Of a stretch of 64,000 nt of DNA, positions 17,159 to 25,437 are shown in pieces; the stretch's first letter is position 1, and each line of letters starts with the position of its first letter. Source of the stretch: CAZUAQ01 sp964618455 (lineage in GTDB: Bacteria; Planctomycetota; Phycisphaerae; UBA1845; PWPN01); contig CAZUAQ010000001.1 in the NCBI GenBank assembly GCA_964618455.1, forward strand, positions 1-64,000. The letters run 5' to 3'. The position numbers and the translations under genes were made by a program. The notes under the pieces were generated by a model, which saw only the letters and a list, made by a program, of their open reading frames with translations, was not told where the DNA came from and did no database searches.

Positions 17159-18520
17159 TACCGCTTTTCCGTCTTTCAACGGCCAGACCTTGATGTGTCC
17201 GTACTCGGCGTAACCGGCGTGCGCCATGTGCCGCAGGCCGATCCAGCCGGAATGCGTCCAGGGCTTCCCGTAGGCATCCTCCGGGTCGTCGAACTCGACG
17301 CTGACGACATCGTTGACGATCACGCGAATCTGTCCGCCGCGCTTGTAGACGCGGACGGTCTTGAACTCAGGTGGCCCGAAGTCGGCGACGAGATCCTTGC
17401 CGATGGAGACCAGCCGGAACCCGGCATTCTTTCGCATGTTCGCGCTGCCGCGCCCCCCGGCCCAGTACGACACGTGGTAGTTGTTGATGTCGCCGTTGAT
17501 GTACTGCGAGAACCGGCCGGTGCGCTCCTGCAGACCGTCGTCGAAGATCGATTCCCCGTTTACCCCTCGGGCCGCGAAGAAGACGATGCCCAATCCTTCC
17601 ATCGGATCGCGCGGCCGGATCGTGAACTCCAGCAGAAAATCCGCCGGGATCTCTTTCTTCAGCCAGCAGACCAGGTGGGAGGCCTTCGGTTCTTCCGATT
17701 CCTCGTCGAACTCGATGCGCTTGCCGCGCTTGTCGAAGGCCTTGGGAGACGTGGTCCACAGCTCGAGATGCCCATCCTTGATGTTCATATGATCGCCGCC
17801 CTCGAGCGACCAGTGACGCTCTTCGGACGGATCCTCAAAGGACGATTCATACACGGGAGTATCCCACTTCACGTCCTTGGGAACGAAACGTTTCCCTGAG
17901 AAGTGGATGCCTTCGTTCGTGTAATCCTTCTCGCCCGTCTCGAGAAAGCGGCGGCGGAGCTCCTTCTCGCTGAGGGCATGGTCATGTACCTTGAAGCCGT
18001 CGATTCGAAGCCCGTCAGAGATCACTTCCATCGTGATGGGTTTCTCCGCCGGTCGGATCTGGCCGGGATAGCTGTAAACCGAGCCTTTCGTGTGCCGCAC
18101 GCCATTGAGGTAGAAGCCGTTTCGCTCTCCGTTCTCGCAATCCCAGGTCCAGGCGGCGTGATAGCGCTGCCCTTTGTTGAAATGTTTGAACTCCGATGCC
18201 ATCCAGAAAAGCTTCGGATCGCTGCCATCCGGCTGTTTGCCCGCCATTGCCTCGTTGATGTGCAACAGAAACAGCACGCTGCCGCCACGGACGTCGATCC
18301 AGAAGTCCAGCGCGTCGCTGCGCAGGACGTGATACTTGTGGACCTGGTCGCGCAGGAGTGATTCCGGCGTGAACCAGAATGAAATCGTCCCCGCCGAATC
18401 CATCAGGCCCGGCGTAAGGGCGACTTTTTCAATCCTGGCTGAGGACGTATTGGCGATTCCGGCCGTAGGGAATAGTGAGAGAGTCAGGCCGGTGAGAATG
18501 AGCGGTAATCGGCGAAGCAT
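17141..18520 (-). CDS. Secreted DUF1961 / LamG-type jelly-roll protein
   Basis: A 459-residue exported protein. AGGAGG directly before the ATG at 18520 fixes the start and gives a signal peptide MLRRLPLILTGLTLSLFPTA. The first half (residues about 25-225) resembles a concanavalin-like LamG fold with strands such as GTISFWFTPE. The second half (about 230-459) matches DUF1961, with FEDPSEERHWSLEGG, EFTIRPRDPMEGLGI and the conserved NNYHVSYWAGGRGSANMRKN. DUF1961 folds resemble polysaccharide lyase or lectin sheets, so binding or cleavage of a polysaccharide is likely, though catalysis is not demonstrated here. Confidence 0.8.
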   Translation of the reverse strand: MLRRLPLILTGLTLSLFPTAGIANTSSARIEKVALTPGLMDSAGTISFWFTPESLLRDQVHKYHVLRSDALDFWIDVRGGSVLFLLHINEAMAGKQPDGSDPKLFWMASEFKHFNKGQRYHAAWTWDCENGERNGFYLNGVRHTKGSVYSYPGQIRPAEKPITMEVISDGLRIDGFKVHDHALSEKELRRRFLETGEKDYTNEGIHFSGKRFVPKDVKWDTPVYESSFEDPSEERHWSLEGGDHMNIKDGHLELWTTSPKAFDKRGKRIEFDEESEEPKASHLVCWLKKEIPADFLLEFTIRPRDPMEGLGIVFFAARGVNGESIFDDGLQERTGRFSQYINGDINNYHVSYWAGGRGSANMRKNAGFRLVSIGKDLVADFGPPEFKTVRVYKRGGQIRVIVNDVVSVEFDDPEDAYGKPWTHSGWIGLRHMAHAGYAEYGHIKVWPLKDGKAVKKEGS

Positions 18521-18716
18521 GAAACCTCCTGCAATGCATGATCGATCACTCTTCGTGTCTCCGTAACCCAAGATTCTAAGTCAATCGACACGTCGCGTCA
18601 GGTGGGACCGCCGGAGGAATTTCGCGGGCGAAGGTTGCGTTCTCCCCGTCTCGCGGGGTAGTCTATACAGATTGCATGTCTGCCAAGAAGTCGGCCGAAC
18701 CCAAGTGAGCCCGCTC

Positions 18717-19241
18717 ATGTCGGAAGAGCTTCGATCCACCATACGTGTGGGAACGTGTCCTGAAGCGCTCATCATCGCGCCCGGTCCGAGGTGTCTCGCA
18801 CCGCTCTGTCCGACCATTGAAGCCATTCTGAAGGATCCCCGGTTCGCGGAGTACCGGCGCCTCGTGTTCGATTTATCGCAGAGCCGGAGCATGGACAGCA
18901 GTTTCGTCGGTGTGTTGATCGGTTTGATCGGGCGCAAGCGCCGGCCCGCCGGCTTCGAGCTTCAACTCTGCAACCCGAATCGCGAAATCCTTCGCATCCT
19001 TGAAACCATGGGGGTGCTTCACTACTTTGAGGTGGTGAATCAACTTCCCGATCCGATCGACGCGTGGGTGGACATCCCGGTGAGTCCCGCCGCTCCGGAC
19101 AGGCTGACCGATCTGGTCATCGACGCACACGAGAATCTCATGGATGCCGATCCGCGTAACGTGGACAAGTTCGAACCTGTGGTGCGGGGTCTGAAGCGAT
19201 TTCGGGATGAAGGCTCTACGAAATCCGAAGGCGACACCTGA
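18717..19241 (+). CDS. STAS-domain protein (anti-sigma factor antagonist-like)
   Basis: A 174-residue cytoplasmic protein with a STAS domain at about residues 8-100. The signature LVFDLSQSRSMDSSFVGVLIGL corresponds to the phosphorylatable-Ser loop of SpoIIAA-type proteins. The C-terminal 70 residues are extra and unrecognised. ATG at 18717 is favoured over a TTG 15 codons upstream. A short ten-codon frame beginning with ATG at 18676 ends just before it and could influence initiation. No anti-sigma kinase lies next to it. It probably takes part in partner-switching regulation. Confidence 0.75.
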   Translation: MSEELRSTIRVGTCPEALIIAPGPRCLAPLCPTIEAILKDPRFAEYRRLVFDLSQSRSMDSSFVGVLIGLIGRKRRPAGFELQLCNPNREILRILETMGVLHYFEVVNQLPDPIDAWVDIPVSPAAPDRLTDLVIDAHENLMDADPRNVDKFEPVVRGLKRFRDEGSTKSEGDT

Positions 19242-19274
19242 TTCGCCAACGAATGCCTCACACCATGTAGCAGA

Positions 19275-19303
19275 GGCCGACCGCGATTCGCTCACGGTCG
19301 GCC
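19275..19303. terminator. GC-rich hairpin between converging genes
   Basis: GGCCGACCG at 19275-19283 pairs perfectly with CGGTCGGCC at 19295-19303 around 11 bases. It is located between the ends of the STAS and pilin genes. No T-tract follows. Its minus-strand sequence contains the same CGACCGTGAG core seen at 46045 and 48054. Confidence 0.45.
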
Positions 19304-19368
19304 CCGGCATCCCCTTCGGTTGATGATCGTCGATATCCCACTCCCGCCGCGATGCGACGCGCGTGGAA

Positions 19369-19896
19369 TCAGTAGGAGTCGTAGTCGGTGCCGGCTTCAT
19401 TCGTTGCGGTCGAGTTCACGATGATCTGGCCGGTACCGGAATTGTACATCCAGCCGGTGCTGTCATCGGCGGCCAGGGCCACCGCCGGGTCGGTCTCAAT
19501 CGAGACTGTCGCCTCACCTTTCTTGGCGCCGACCGGAGCCGCGGGAAGCCCCTTACGCAGGTAGGGCCCGTAGATGAAACCGTTGGCGGCGTCATAGGTG
19601 GCCTTCACCGTGCCGTCGGCCTTCGTGTACTGCGTCAATTGATTTTCAAAGGCGTCCTGGGTGCCTGCGGCGTTCGTGCCGTCGCCCACGGCACCGGGAT
19701 ACGTGCCGTCATGCTCGCTGGCGTACAGTTCAAGCGCATTCCGGAGCACTGCCAGATTCTGGGCCAGCGCCGAATCCCCCGCCCCCTTCGAACCGCGACT
19801 CACCCGGGGAATCGCAATGGCTGCGATAATCCCGATGATCACGATCACGATGACCAGTTCCACCAGACTGAATCCCCTGAATGCCTTTCGATTCAC
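19369..19896 (-). CDS. GspG-like type II pseudopilin / type IV pilin
   Basis: A 175-residue exported pilin. The prepilin cleavage motif RG|FSLVE is followed by a 20-residue hydrophobic helix (IVIVIIGIIAAIAIP), with the conserved Glu at position +5. The globular part has ALELYASEHDGTYPG, the GspG-type loop found in planctomycete DUF1559/GspG pseudopilins. Start is GTG at 19896, with AGGAG seven bases upstream. No secretion ATPase, prepilin peptidase or secretin operon is adjacent, so it must use machinery encoded elsewhere. Confidence 0.88.
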   Translation of the reverse strand: MNRKAFRGFSLVELVIVIVIIGIIAAIAIPRVSRGSKGAGDSALAQNLAVLRNALELYASEHDGTYPGAVGDGTNAAGTQDAFENQLTQYTKADGTVKATYDAANGFIYGPYLRKGLPAAPVGAKKGEATVSIETDPAVALAADDSTGWMYNSGTGQIIVNSTATNEAGTDYDSY

Positions 19897-20082
19897 GGCA
19901 TTTCTCCTTTGATGTGTGCTTCGAGCTGCTTCTTATGGATGTTCTCACGATCCATCCATGCGAAGCTCACATCGACCAACCATGTAGGGTGCTTCAACTA
20001 GATGCAGGCGGTAAACCGAGAATCTCGGGAGAGATGATGGTTATCGGGATCGAACAGGAGAAATCGCGTCCCATAAAGGGGT

Positions 20083-21243
20083 TTATTCGATCGGTTCGGG
20101 TACCGGAGTTTTCTCGGGTTCCTTCTCCTCCGTGGCGGCGGTGGCCTCCTCGGGTGGAGACGCCGGCATCGAGGAGGGAGCTTTCATGTCCGGAAGGACC
20201 ACGAGCAGCGGGACCGCCGGAGCGAGTGGGTACGTACGGTAGCTTTCGGATTCCGTCTCCGCCGAGAGAAGGGTGGTCAATCGATGGACGATCCCGTCGA
20301 GATGTTCACGCGATGATGCGTGCGGGGCATTCGACGCAGCATACCAGTGGCGGAGGAGACCGAGTTGATGAATCCTCGCCGCGCGTTGAAGCGCCACGAG
20401 AGGTGCCGGTGTTTCCGTCCAGGTTTCCGCGTGCCGCTCCAGTTGAATCGCGAGCGCCATGCCGACCGCCGGTTGATCCGACATCATCAGTCGGTGTCGG
20501 ACAAGCTGGCCATAGAAGTCGTACGGCCATGTCTTCGGGAGTTTACCCGCCGGCGGTAATGCCTTCATCGCGCGATCCGGCCGTCCGGCACCGATCCACG
20601 CGTACGCCTGCCAGAACCCGGCTGCTGCGGACACCACGGACTCTTCCGATTCCCGCGCGACGGCGAGTCCGCGAGCCGCTTCTTCGGCAAGTGCGTGTTC
20701 CTCTTTCGAGAATGAACTAGCACCGAAAGCCCGCACGCGCATCGCGTTGCCGAAGCTCTCCAGAAGTGCAATTTCTCGCAGGAGACGACGTGCCGACCTG
20801 GCCCGCTCTGGATCGGCGTCGTCCGGATTCGAGTCCTCCTCCCCCAACGCGGTCAAGGTCTTCCGGGCGCTGCCGAAGTGCTCGAGCGCTTGCCGCATCT
20901 TCTCAGTGACGGCTTGCTGATCTTTCGGTGATGGGCGGTCGAGAACGATGCGTGTCAGCGGCGCCGCCGCGCCCTTCGCGAGCAGCATGTTGCCCCAGGC
21001 GACATACATTCGACCTTGCTCCAGGGCGTCGGACTCGGCATCGATGCGTTCCTGCATCCCCTCCCACATGGCGAGGGCGGTGTTCATTTCGTCATCCGAC
21101 TTCGGAACGAGGCGCGTCATGTCGGCGTATTCGGCAACCTCCGGGATCGATGCGGCCTGTAGCGGTGGCCTGACTCCCGCCAGTGCCAACGTACCGGCCA
21201 GACAGAGGATTTCTTTCCAGATCAAAGGCTGCGTGAGGCTCAT
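20083..21243 (-). CDS. Exported helical-repeat (TPR-like) protein, function unknown
   Basis: A 386-residue protein starting at ATG 21243 with a signal-like segment (ILCLAGTLALAGVRPPLQAA). Upstream in-frame codons at 21276 and beyond are possible but run into the divergent VWA gene. The body is almost wholly alpha-helical, with Ala/Leu-rich paired helices (MYVAWGNMLLAKGAAAPL, RGLAVARESEESVVSAAAGF) that suggest degenerate TPR/SEL1 repeats. The last 35 residues are Glu/Pro-rich (EEKEPEKTPVPEP), probably unstructured. The gene diverges from the VWA/ExbB operon, and TPR-like partners there suggest related envelope work. This is inferred from position only. Confidence 0.6.
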   Translation of the reverse strand: MSLTQPLIWKEILCLAGTLALAGVRPPLQAASIPEVAEYADMTRLVPKSDDEMNTALAMWEGMQERIDAESDALEQGRMYVAWGNMLLAKGAAAPLTRIVLDRPSPKDQQAVTEKMRQALEHFGSARKTLTALGEEDSNPDDADPERARSARRLLREIALLESFGNAMRVRAFGASSFSKEEHALAEEAARGLAVARESEESVVSAAAGFWQAYAWIGAGRPDRAMKALPPAGKLPKTWPYDFYGQLVRHRLMMSDQPAVGMALAIQLERHAETWTETPAPLVALQRAARIHQLGLLRHWYAASNAPHASSREHLDGIVHRLTTLLSAETESESYRTYPLAPAVPLLVVLPDMKAPSSMPASPPEEATAATEEKEPEKTPVPEPIE

Positions 21244-21360
21244 GTACCGGTTTCCCGATGAGTAGTGACGAATCATTCCCTGGAGGACATCAGGACGCCT
21301 GCCGACGGATAGCGACCGGAGCCGATTCCGCCACAGACGTGCTCCCCTATTGTAGTCGAG

Positions 21361-21366
21361 TATAAT
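21361..21366 (+). promoter_or_regulatory. Possible -10 element of the VWA/ExbB operon
   Basis: A perfect TATAAT lies 50 bases before the first start codon in the divergent intergenic space. No good -35 hexamer is present at the right distance, so confidence is limited. Confidence 0.35.
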
Positions 21367-21415
21367 GATCGCGCCTCGGAGAGCCCTGCATTCGAGCCTC
21401 GAAACCTGAATTGCG

Positions 21416-22411
21416 ATGCTGCCGCCAATGTCGACCTCGCCCGACACCTCCGCCGTTTCTGCCTTTGCCCCGCGGGAATCCGTGTTTCATCGAATTCTGC
21501 GGTCCAACGCGTTTGCCGTCGCGCTGTCCGTCGCCCTCCATGCCGTGCTGCTCTTCGGGATGTACAAGGCGGTCTTTCGGGAGGAAGGCACAAGCCGGCA
21601 GATCGTGCCCGAAACACGACTCATGGCGTCATCGGGACGCGAGACGAGCGTGCGGTCCGAGCCGCTTCGCATCGCGGAGAAGGTCGAGTCCGTCCGTCCG
21701 CAGCCGGTCGCGGTCGATCCCCGCGCGCTGGCACTTCCGGATGTCCGACTGGCCACGCCCACCGGGGTCCCGGATGAGCCGTCGATGCCCTCCGCCGCGG
21801 CCTCCGACGGAGCCTCCAGCGGCGACGTGCCCCTCATGGCCTCGGACGGCATGGGCATCCAGTTGTTCGGCGTGAGCGGCAATGCGAATCGCGTCGTGTA
21901 CGTCGTGGACGTCTCCATCTCGCTGTCGCTCGTGGCCCCGCAACTGAAGTCCGAGCTTCGCGCCTCCGTCGATGCCCTTCGCCCGGCGCAGTCGTTCCAG
22001 ATCGTGCTGGCCAAACCCTACGGACAGATTGAAGAATTCACCCGCGGCCGGCTCGTGCCCGCCCTGACCTCCCACAAGGCCCGTTCCTCCGCCTTCATCG
22101 ACAAGCTGTTCACGTCCACACGGCCGGGCAGAGACCGCGTCGACAGCATGACCTTCGGCGGCGCCGATCCCGTCCGCGCCATGACCCGCGCCTTTTCGTC
22201 CGAGCCCCGACCGGAACTGATCTACTTTCTGACCGATGGCTCCTATCAGAACCTGGAGGACAAGCTGCTCGCGCGTCTCGATGCCCTCAATCCGGAACGG
22301 GACGTCAGCATCACCGTCATCTGCCTGCCCGGCGATGTGTTCAATCCCGATTTCCTGCGGACCATTGCCAAAACGCATGGTGGCCATTACCGTGAAGTGC
22401 TGGATCGATAA
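21416..22411 (+). CDS. Membrane-anchored VWA-domain protein
   Basis: A 331-residue protein with one transmembrane helix at about residues 32-50 (AFAVALSVALHAVLLFGMY). It has a roughly 95-residue Pro/Ala/Ser-rich linker, then an extracytoplasmic von Willebrand factor A domain (about residues 155-331). The metal-ion site DVSIS begins at Asp165 and the strand LIYFLTDGSYQ supplies the second loop. The single N-terminal anchor and long linker recall TonB/TolA topology. It is the first gene of an operon with TPR, ExbB and ExbD genes, so it may be the moving partner or load of the ExbBD motor. ATG at 21428 is an alternative start. Confidence 0.8.
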   Translation: MLPPMSTSPDTSAVSAFAPRESVFHRILRSNAFAVALSVALHAVLLFGMYKAVFREEGTSRQIVPETRLMASSGRETSVRSEPLRIAEKVESVRPQPVAVDPRALALPDVRLATPTGVPDEPSMPSAAASDGASSGDVPLMASDGMGIQLFGVSGNANRVVYVVDVSISLSLVAPQLKSELRASVDALRPAQSFQIVLAKPYGQIEEFTRGRLVPALTSHKARSSAFIDKLFTSTRPGRDRVDSMTFGGADPVRAMTRAFSSEPRPELIYFLTDGSYQNLEDKLLARLDALNPERDVSITVICLPGDVFNPDFLRTIAKTHGGHYREVLDR

Positions 22412-22448
22412 GTGCGTCTTAAGTCCCCTCAAGTTATATGTCTCCATC

Positions 22449-23567
22449 ATGACCGCCGGGTATCTTCGAATTGCGACGCTGGCTTTGTGGGTCCTGCCGT
22501 GCCTGATCGGCACTGACGCCCGCGCGGACACCGTCCAGCTGGAAGGTCTGCCTCCGGTAGACGGCATCAAACTGTCGGGCCTTGCTTCCGCGCAAATCCT
22601 TTACCAAGCCTCCGACGGGCGGCACGTGACGCTCGATCTGTCCCGCATAGCCTTCCTGCAGTTCAATCGTTGGCCGCTGTTCAACCTCGCCGAGAAGCAG
22701 CGTCTCGCCGGCAATACCGCCATGGCCGTCAATACCTATGAAAAAGTGATCGACGCCCTGGGGCGTCAGGCCCGGGTCGCACGGCCGATGTTGCCATCCG
22801 GATGGACACAAGAGGATCTTCGCCTGCTCGTCCAATGCCGGCTGATCTCGGCCTGCGCGGCGAGCGATCGATTCGATCTGGCGGTCGAGACCTACCTGGA
22901 CGTCCTTGCCCGCATGCCGGAAGCGCTCGAGCCGCTTCGCCCGGAAATTTCCGCGAACGTATCAGCCGAACACCTGCGCGCGGCGGAAGCACATCTCGCG
23001 GCCGCTCTGAAGGGCTCCTTGGACGAGAAGGCGCGAGCCTCACTGAGCGCCTGGAGCGCATCCTGGCCGTCGAACGGCACATCGCTACCGAGGGACACCG
23101 AACCGCGATCCGTCGTTCCCACGACACCGCGCGCGTCCTCGCACGGCGGTACACGGTCCCAGCGCTTCCATCAACGCATGCGTGAAATCGTCGACGCATT
23201 CGAGCGTGGCCGCTTCAATGACGTCATGAGGGACCTCGACGAACTGGCGGCACGCGATCCGCTCCTCCCGGCGGAGTGGTACTACTGGCGAGGCCGGACG
23301 CATGAAGCGCTGGCGGAGCAGATGGCCGCAAACGAGCGTGAGGTCGCTCTTCGGCTCGGGGGGTTGGCTTACCTGCGGGTCGTGATACACTTCCCGGAGC
23401 ACCGGTCCGCTCCGGAGTGCCTCTACCGCGCCGGAGCGATCGCGGCCCAGATGGGCGCCGCCGAGCAGGCGGCAACCTTGTGGCGCGAAACCGCGCGCCG
23501 CTGGCCCGATGTTGAACCCTGGAGCCGCCGCGCGGCCGACATGCTGGAACGGATAAAAACACCCTGA
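22449..23567 (+). CDS. Exported TPR-type protein of the ExbBD operon
   Basis: A 372-residue exported protein. The true start is ATG 22449, which gives a signal peptide (RIATLALWVLPCLIGTDARA); earlier in-frame codons lie inside the VWA gene. Residues about 70-140 and 235-372 contain helix pairs with TPR spacing (NLAEKQRLAGNTAMAVNTYE and AERGRFNDVM-like units). The final segment LYRAGAIAAQMGAAEQAATL strongly resembles YbgF/CpoB-type TPRs associated with Tol systems. It starts 37 bases after the VWA gene. Likely a periplasmic scaffold or regulator for the motor. Confidence 0.7.
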   Translation: MTAGYLRIATLALWVLPCLIGTDARADTVQLEGLPPVDGIKLSGLASAQILYQASDGRHVTLDLSRIAFLQFNRWPLFNLAEKQRLAGNTAMAVNTYEKVIDALGRQARVARPMLPSGWTQEDLRLLVQCRLISACAASDRFDLAVETYLDVLARMPEALEPLRPEISANVSAEHLRAAEAHLAAALKGSLDEKARASLSAWSASWPSNGTSLPRDTEPRSVVPTTPRASSHGGTRSQRFHQRMREIVDAFERGRFNDVMRDLDELAARDPLLPAEWYYWRGRTHEALAEQMAANEREVALRLGGLAYLRVVIHFPEHRSAPECLYRAGAIAAQMGAAEQAATLWRETARRWPDVEPWSRRAADMLERIKTP

Positions 23568-23614
23568 GGCTGCCACTCGCCTCGAGCGAGACCGTTGAAT
23601 ACGGATACCCGCAC

Positions 23615-24451
23615 ATGACCCACGCGATCGACTGGCCCATCATTCTTGCCCAGGAAAGCACGCTCGCCGTCTCGATGCTGCAGCATTTCGTGCGCGACGG
23701 CGGATGGATCACCTGGTTCGTGCTCATCCCGCTGTCGGTCGTCATGCTCTCGCTCATCATTCACTACGCGTTCGTGATCCGCCGCGCCACGCACCTGCCG
23801 GCCGACCTCGGCAAGACGCTGAACCACGCCGCCGGCATTGGACAGTTTCGCCAGGTCGTCGACGTGGCCAAGGCCCATCCCTCGATGCTCGGCCAGGCCG
23901 CCTACGCCGGGGTCGTCCAGCTCCGCGCGGGACGCGACCACGCCCGCATCGCCATTGAAGAGGTCGTCGACGAGAAAGCCACCCGCCTGTTGCGCCGCCT
24001 CGAATATCTGCACGTCATCGGCAACATCAGTCCGATGATCGGCCTGTTCGGAACGGTGCTGGGCATGATCCTGGCCTTCAGCGCCATCAATGAAGCCGGT
24101 GGCGGCATGCCCGAACCCGGCAGGCTTGCCGGCGACATCTCCCTCGCCCTGGTCACCACGTTCTGGGGCATCCTGATCGCGATTCCCTCGCTCACCATGC
24201 ACGCCATTTACCGCAACAAGGTCGACGCCTTCGCCGCCGAGTGCGTCAAGCAGTGCGAAGACCTCATGACGGTCATACAGCAGGTCGTGGCACGCAACAC
24301 CGCCGCGCAGCAATCCCAACAGGCACCGCCTGCACAGCAGCCGCGACCGCCCGCCGCCGCGACCGCGACACCTCAACAGCCCGGTGCGAATCCGCCACCT
24401 CCGGGTGAGGGCAATCCGGTCCCGCTCTCGACCAACCCGAACAACCCGTAG
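23615..24451 (+). CDS. exbB: MotA/TolQ/ExbB proton channel family protein
   Basis: A 278-residue inner-membrane protein of the ExbB/TolQ family, which with ExbD converts proton flow into mechanical work in the periplasm. Three membrane spans are visible: about residues 28-50 (WFVLIPLSVVMLSLIIHYAF), 135-155 (ISPMIGLFGTVLGMILAF) and 175-195 (LALVTTFWGILIAIPSL). The GLFGTVLGM loop is the family hallmark. The C-terminal tail is Gln/Pro-rich and longer than in E. coli ExbB. No clear SD sequence precedes the ATG, so translation may depend on the upstream gene 47 bases away. Confidence 0.93.
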   Translation: MTHAIDWPIILAQESTLAVSMLQHFVRDGGWITWFVLIPLSVVMLSLIIHYAFVIRRATHLPADLGKTLNHAAGIGQFRQVVDVAKAHPSMLGQAAYAGVVQLRAGRDHARIAIEEVVDEKATRLLRRLEYLHVIGNISPMIGLFGTVLGMILAFSAINEAGGGMPEPGRLAGDISLALVTTFWGILIAIPSLTMHAIYRNKVDAFAAECVKQCEDLMTVIQQVVARNTAAQQSQQAPPAQQPRPPAAATATPQQPGANPPPPGEGNPVPLSTNPNNP

Positions 24452-24460
24452 GAGATCGCG

Positions 24461-24910
24461 ATGCTGCGCTACCGGCAACGACATGCGACCCTGTCGCGCT
24501 CCACCGGGCGAATCAACATGACCCCAATGATCGACGTGACCTTTCTCCTGCTGACCTTCTTCATGCTGGCCAGTCACTTCGCCTCGGCGGAACGTACCGA
24601 TATCGAATTGCCCAGCCCCGAGGAGAATCAATCCGTCCGTCGCATCTTCCGGGAGAAAGTCATCGTCAACGTCCAGTACGCCGAACCCGGTGAAGCCCCC
24701 ACGTTTACGCTTGGTCCCATGCAGATCGAGATTCTGGACGACCTCGAAACCCGGCTTGCCGCGCTCGCCGAGCAGAACCCCGGCGTGGAGGTCATCCTCC
24801 GGGCGGATCGTCGGCTCGATTACAGCCAGGTGCGGGAGGTCATGCGGATCATCGCCAATCAACGCTTCGTGCGAATGCAGGTTGTGACCGAACTCGAGGA
24901 AGTCCGTTGA
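24461..24910 (+). CDS. exbD: ExbD/TolR family protein 1
   Basis: A 149-residue protein with one N-terminal transmembrane helix and a periplasmic domain. The proton-carrying residue is Asp25 in NMTPMIDVTFLLLTFFM, exactly as in E. coli ExbD numbering. The periplasmic domain ends with VILRADRRLDYSQVREVMRI, the conserved ExbD beta-alpha element. It follows exbB by nine bases and overlaps the next exbD at TTGA, so the three are translationally coupled. Having two non-identical ExbD proteins implies a heteromeric ExbD dimer. Confidence 0.92.
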   Translation: MLRYRQRHATLSRSTGRINMTPMIDVTFLLLTFFMLASHFASAERTDIELPSPEENQSVRRIFREKVIVNVQYAEPGEAPTFTLGPMQIEILDDLETRLAALAEQNPGVEVILRADRRLDYSQVREVMRIIANQRFVRMQVVTELEEVR

Positions 24911-25437
24911 GTCCGTCGCCCGCCACAACATCGCCGCCGGCCGCTTCGGCGCGTAGCGCCACGGCAGCCTCGACGAAGGCCGAGGCTCGGCCGAAGCCGA
25001 GATGGAAACGGCGTCGAGACGGCGGATTCTCGCTCAACCTCACGCCGATGATCGACGTCGTCTTCCTGCTTCTCTTCTTTTTCCTGGTGGTGACCCGCTT
25101 CGGTACGCGCGAGGGCACGCTCCCCGCCGATCTGCCCCGCAAGCTGGGCGGTCAGAGCATCGAAGTCCCGAGAGTGCCCATCGCCATCCGGTTTCAGGCC
25201 GACCCCGACGATGCCGACACGTGCCAGGTCACGATCGACAGGCTTCACGATCAGCCGATATCCGTCGCAGCGCTCCTGTCGGAATTGCAGCGTATCAAGG
25301 CCGAGGCTGCCGGTTTCGACGATGCCGACACGCCGATTCATCTTTATCCGCGGGAGGGCGTCCGCTGGGATCATGTCGTCAACGCCTACAACGCGGGTTT
25401 GGCAGCCGGATACGAGAAGATATACTTCGTCGAATGA
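24907..25437 (+). CDS. exbD: ExbD/TolR family protein 2 with extended N-terminus
   Basis: A 176-residue ExbD/TolR paralogue. A 40-residue Ala/Pro/Ser-rich and basic cytoplasmic extension precedes the membrane helix. The proton residue is Asp50 in NLTPMIDVVFLLLFFFLVV. The periplasmic part has IHLYPREGVRWDHVVNAYNA, equivalent to the conserved helix of ExbD. Translation starts at a TTG that overlaps the previous stop (TTGA), and its own stop overlaps the next start (ATGA). The long cytoplasmic tail is unlike classical ExbD and may bind a partner. Confidence 0.88.
   Translation: MSPSPATTSPPAASARSATAASTKAEARPKPRWKRRRDGGFSLNLTPMIDVVFLLLFFFLVVTRFGTREGTLPADLPRKLGGQSIEVPRVPIAIRFQADPDDADTCQVTIDRLHDQPISVAALLSELQRIKAEAAGFDDADTPIHLYPREGVRWDHVVNAYNAGLAAGYEKIYFVE

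Noticed and set aside
23423..24931. Long open frame antisense to exbB and exbD
   Set aside because: The plus-strand genes are certain, and the antisense translation is His/Gly-rich without a domain.
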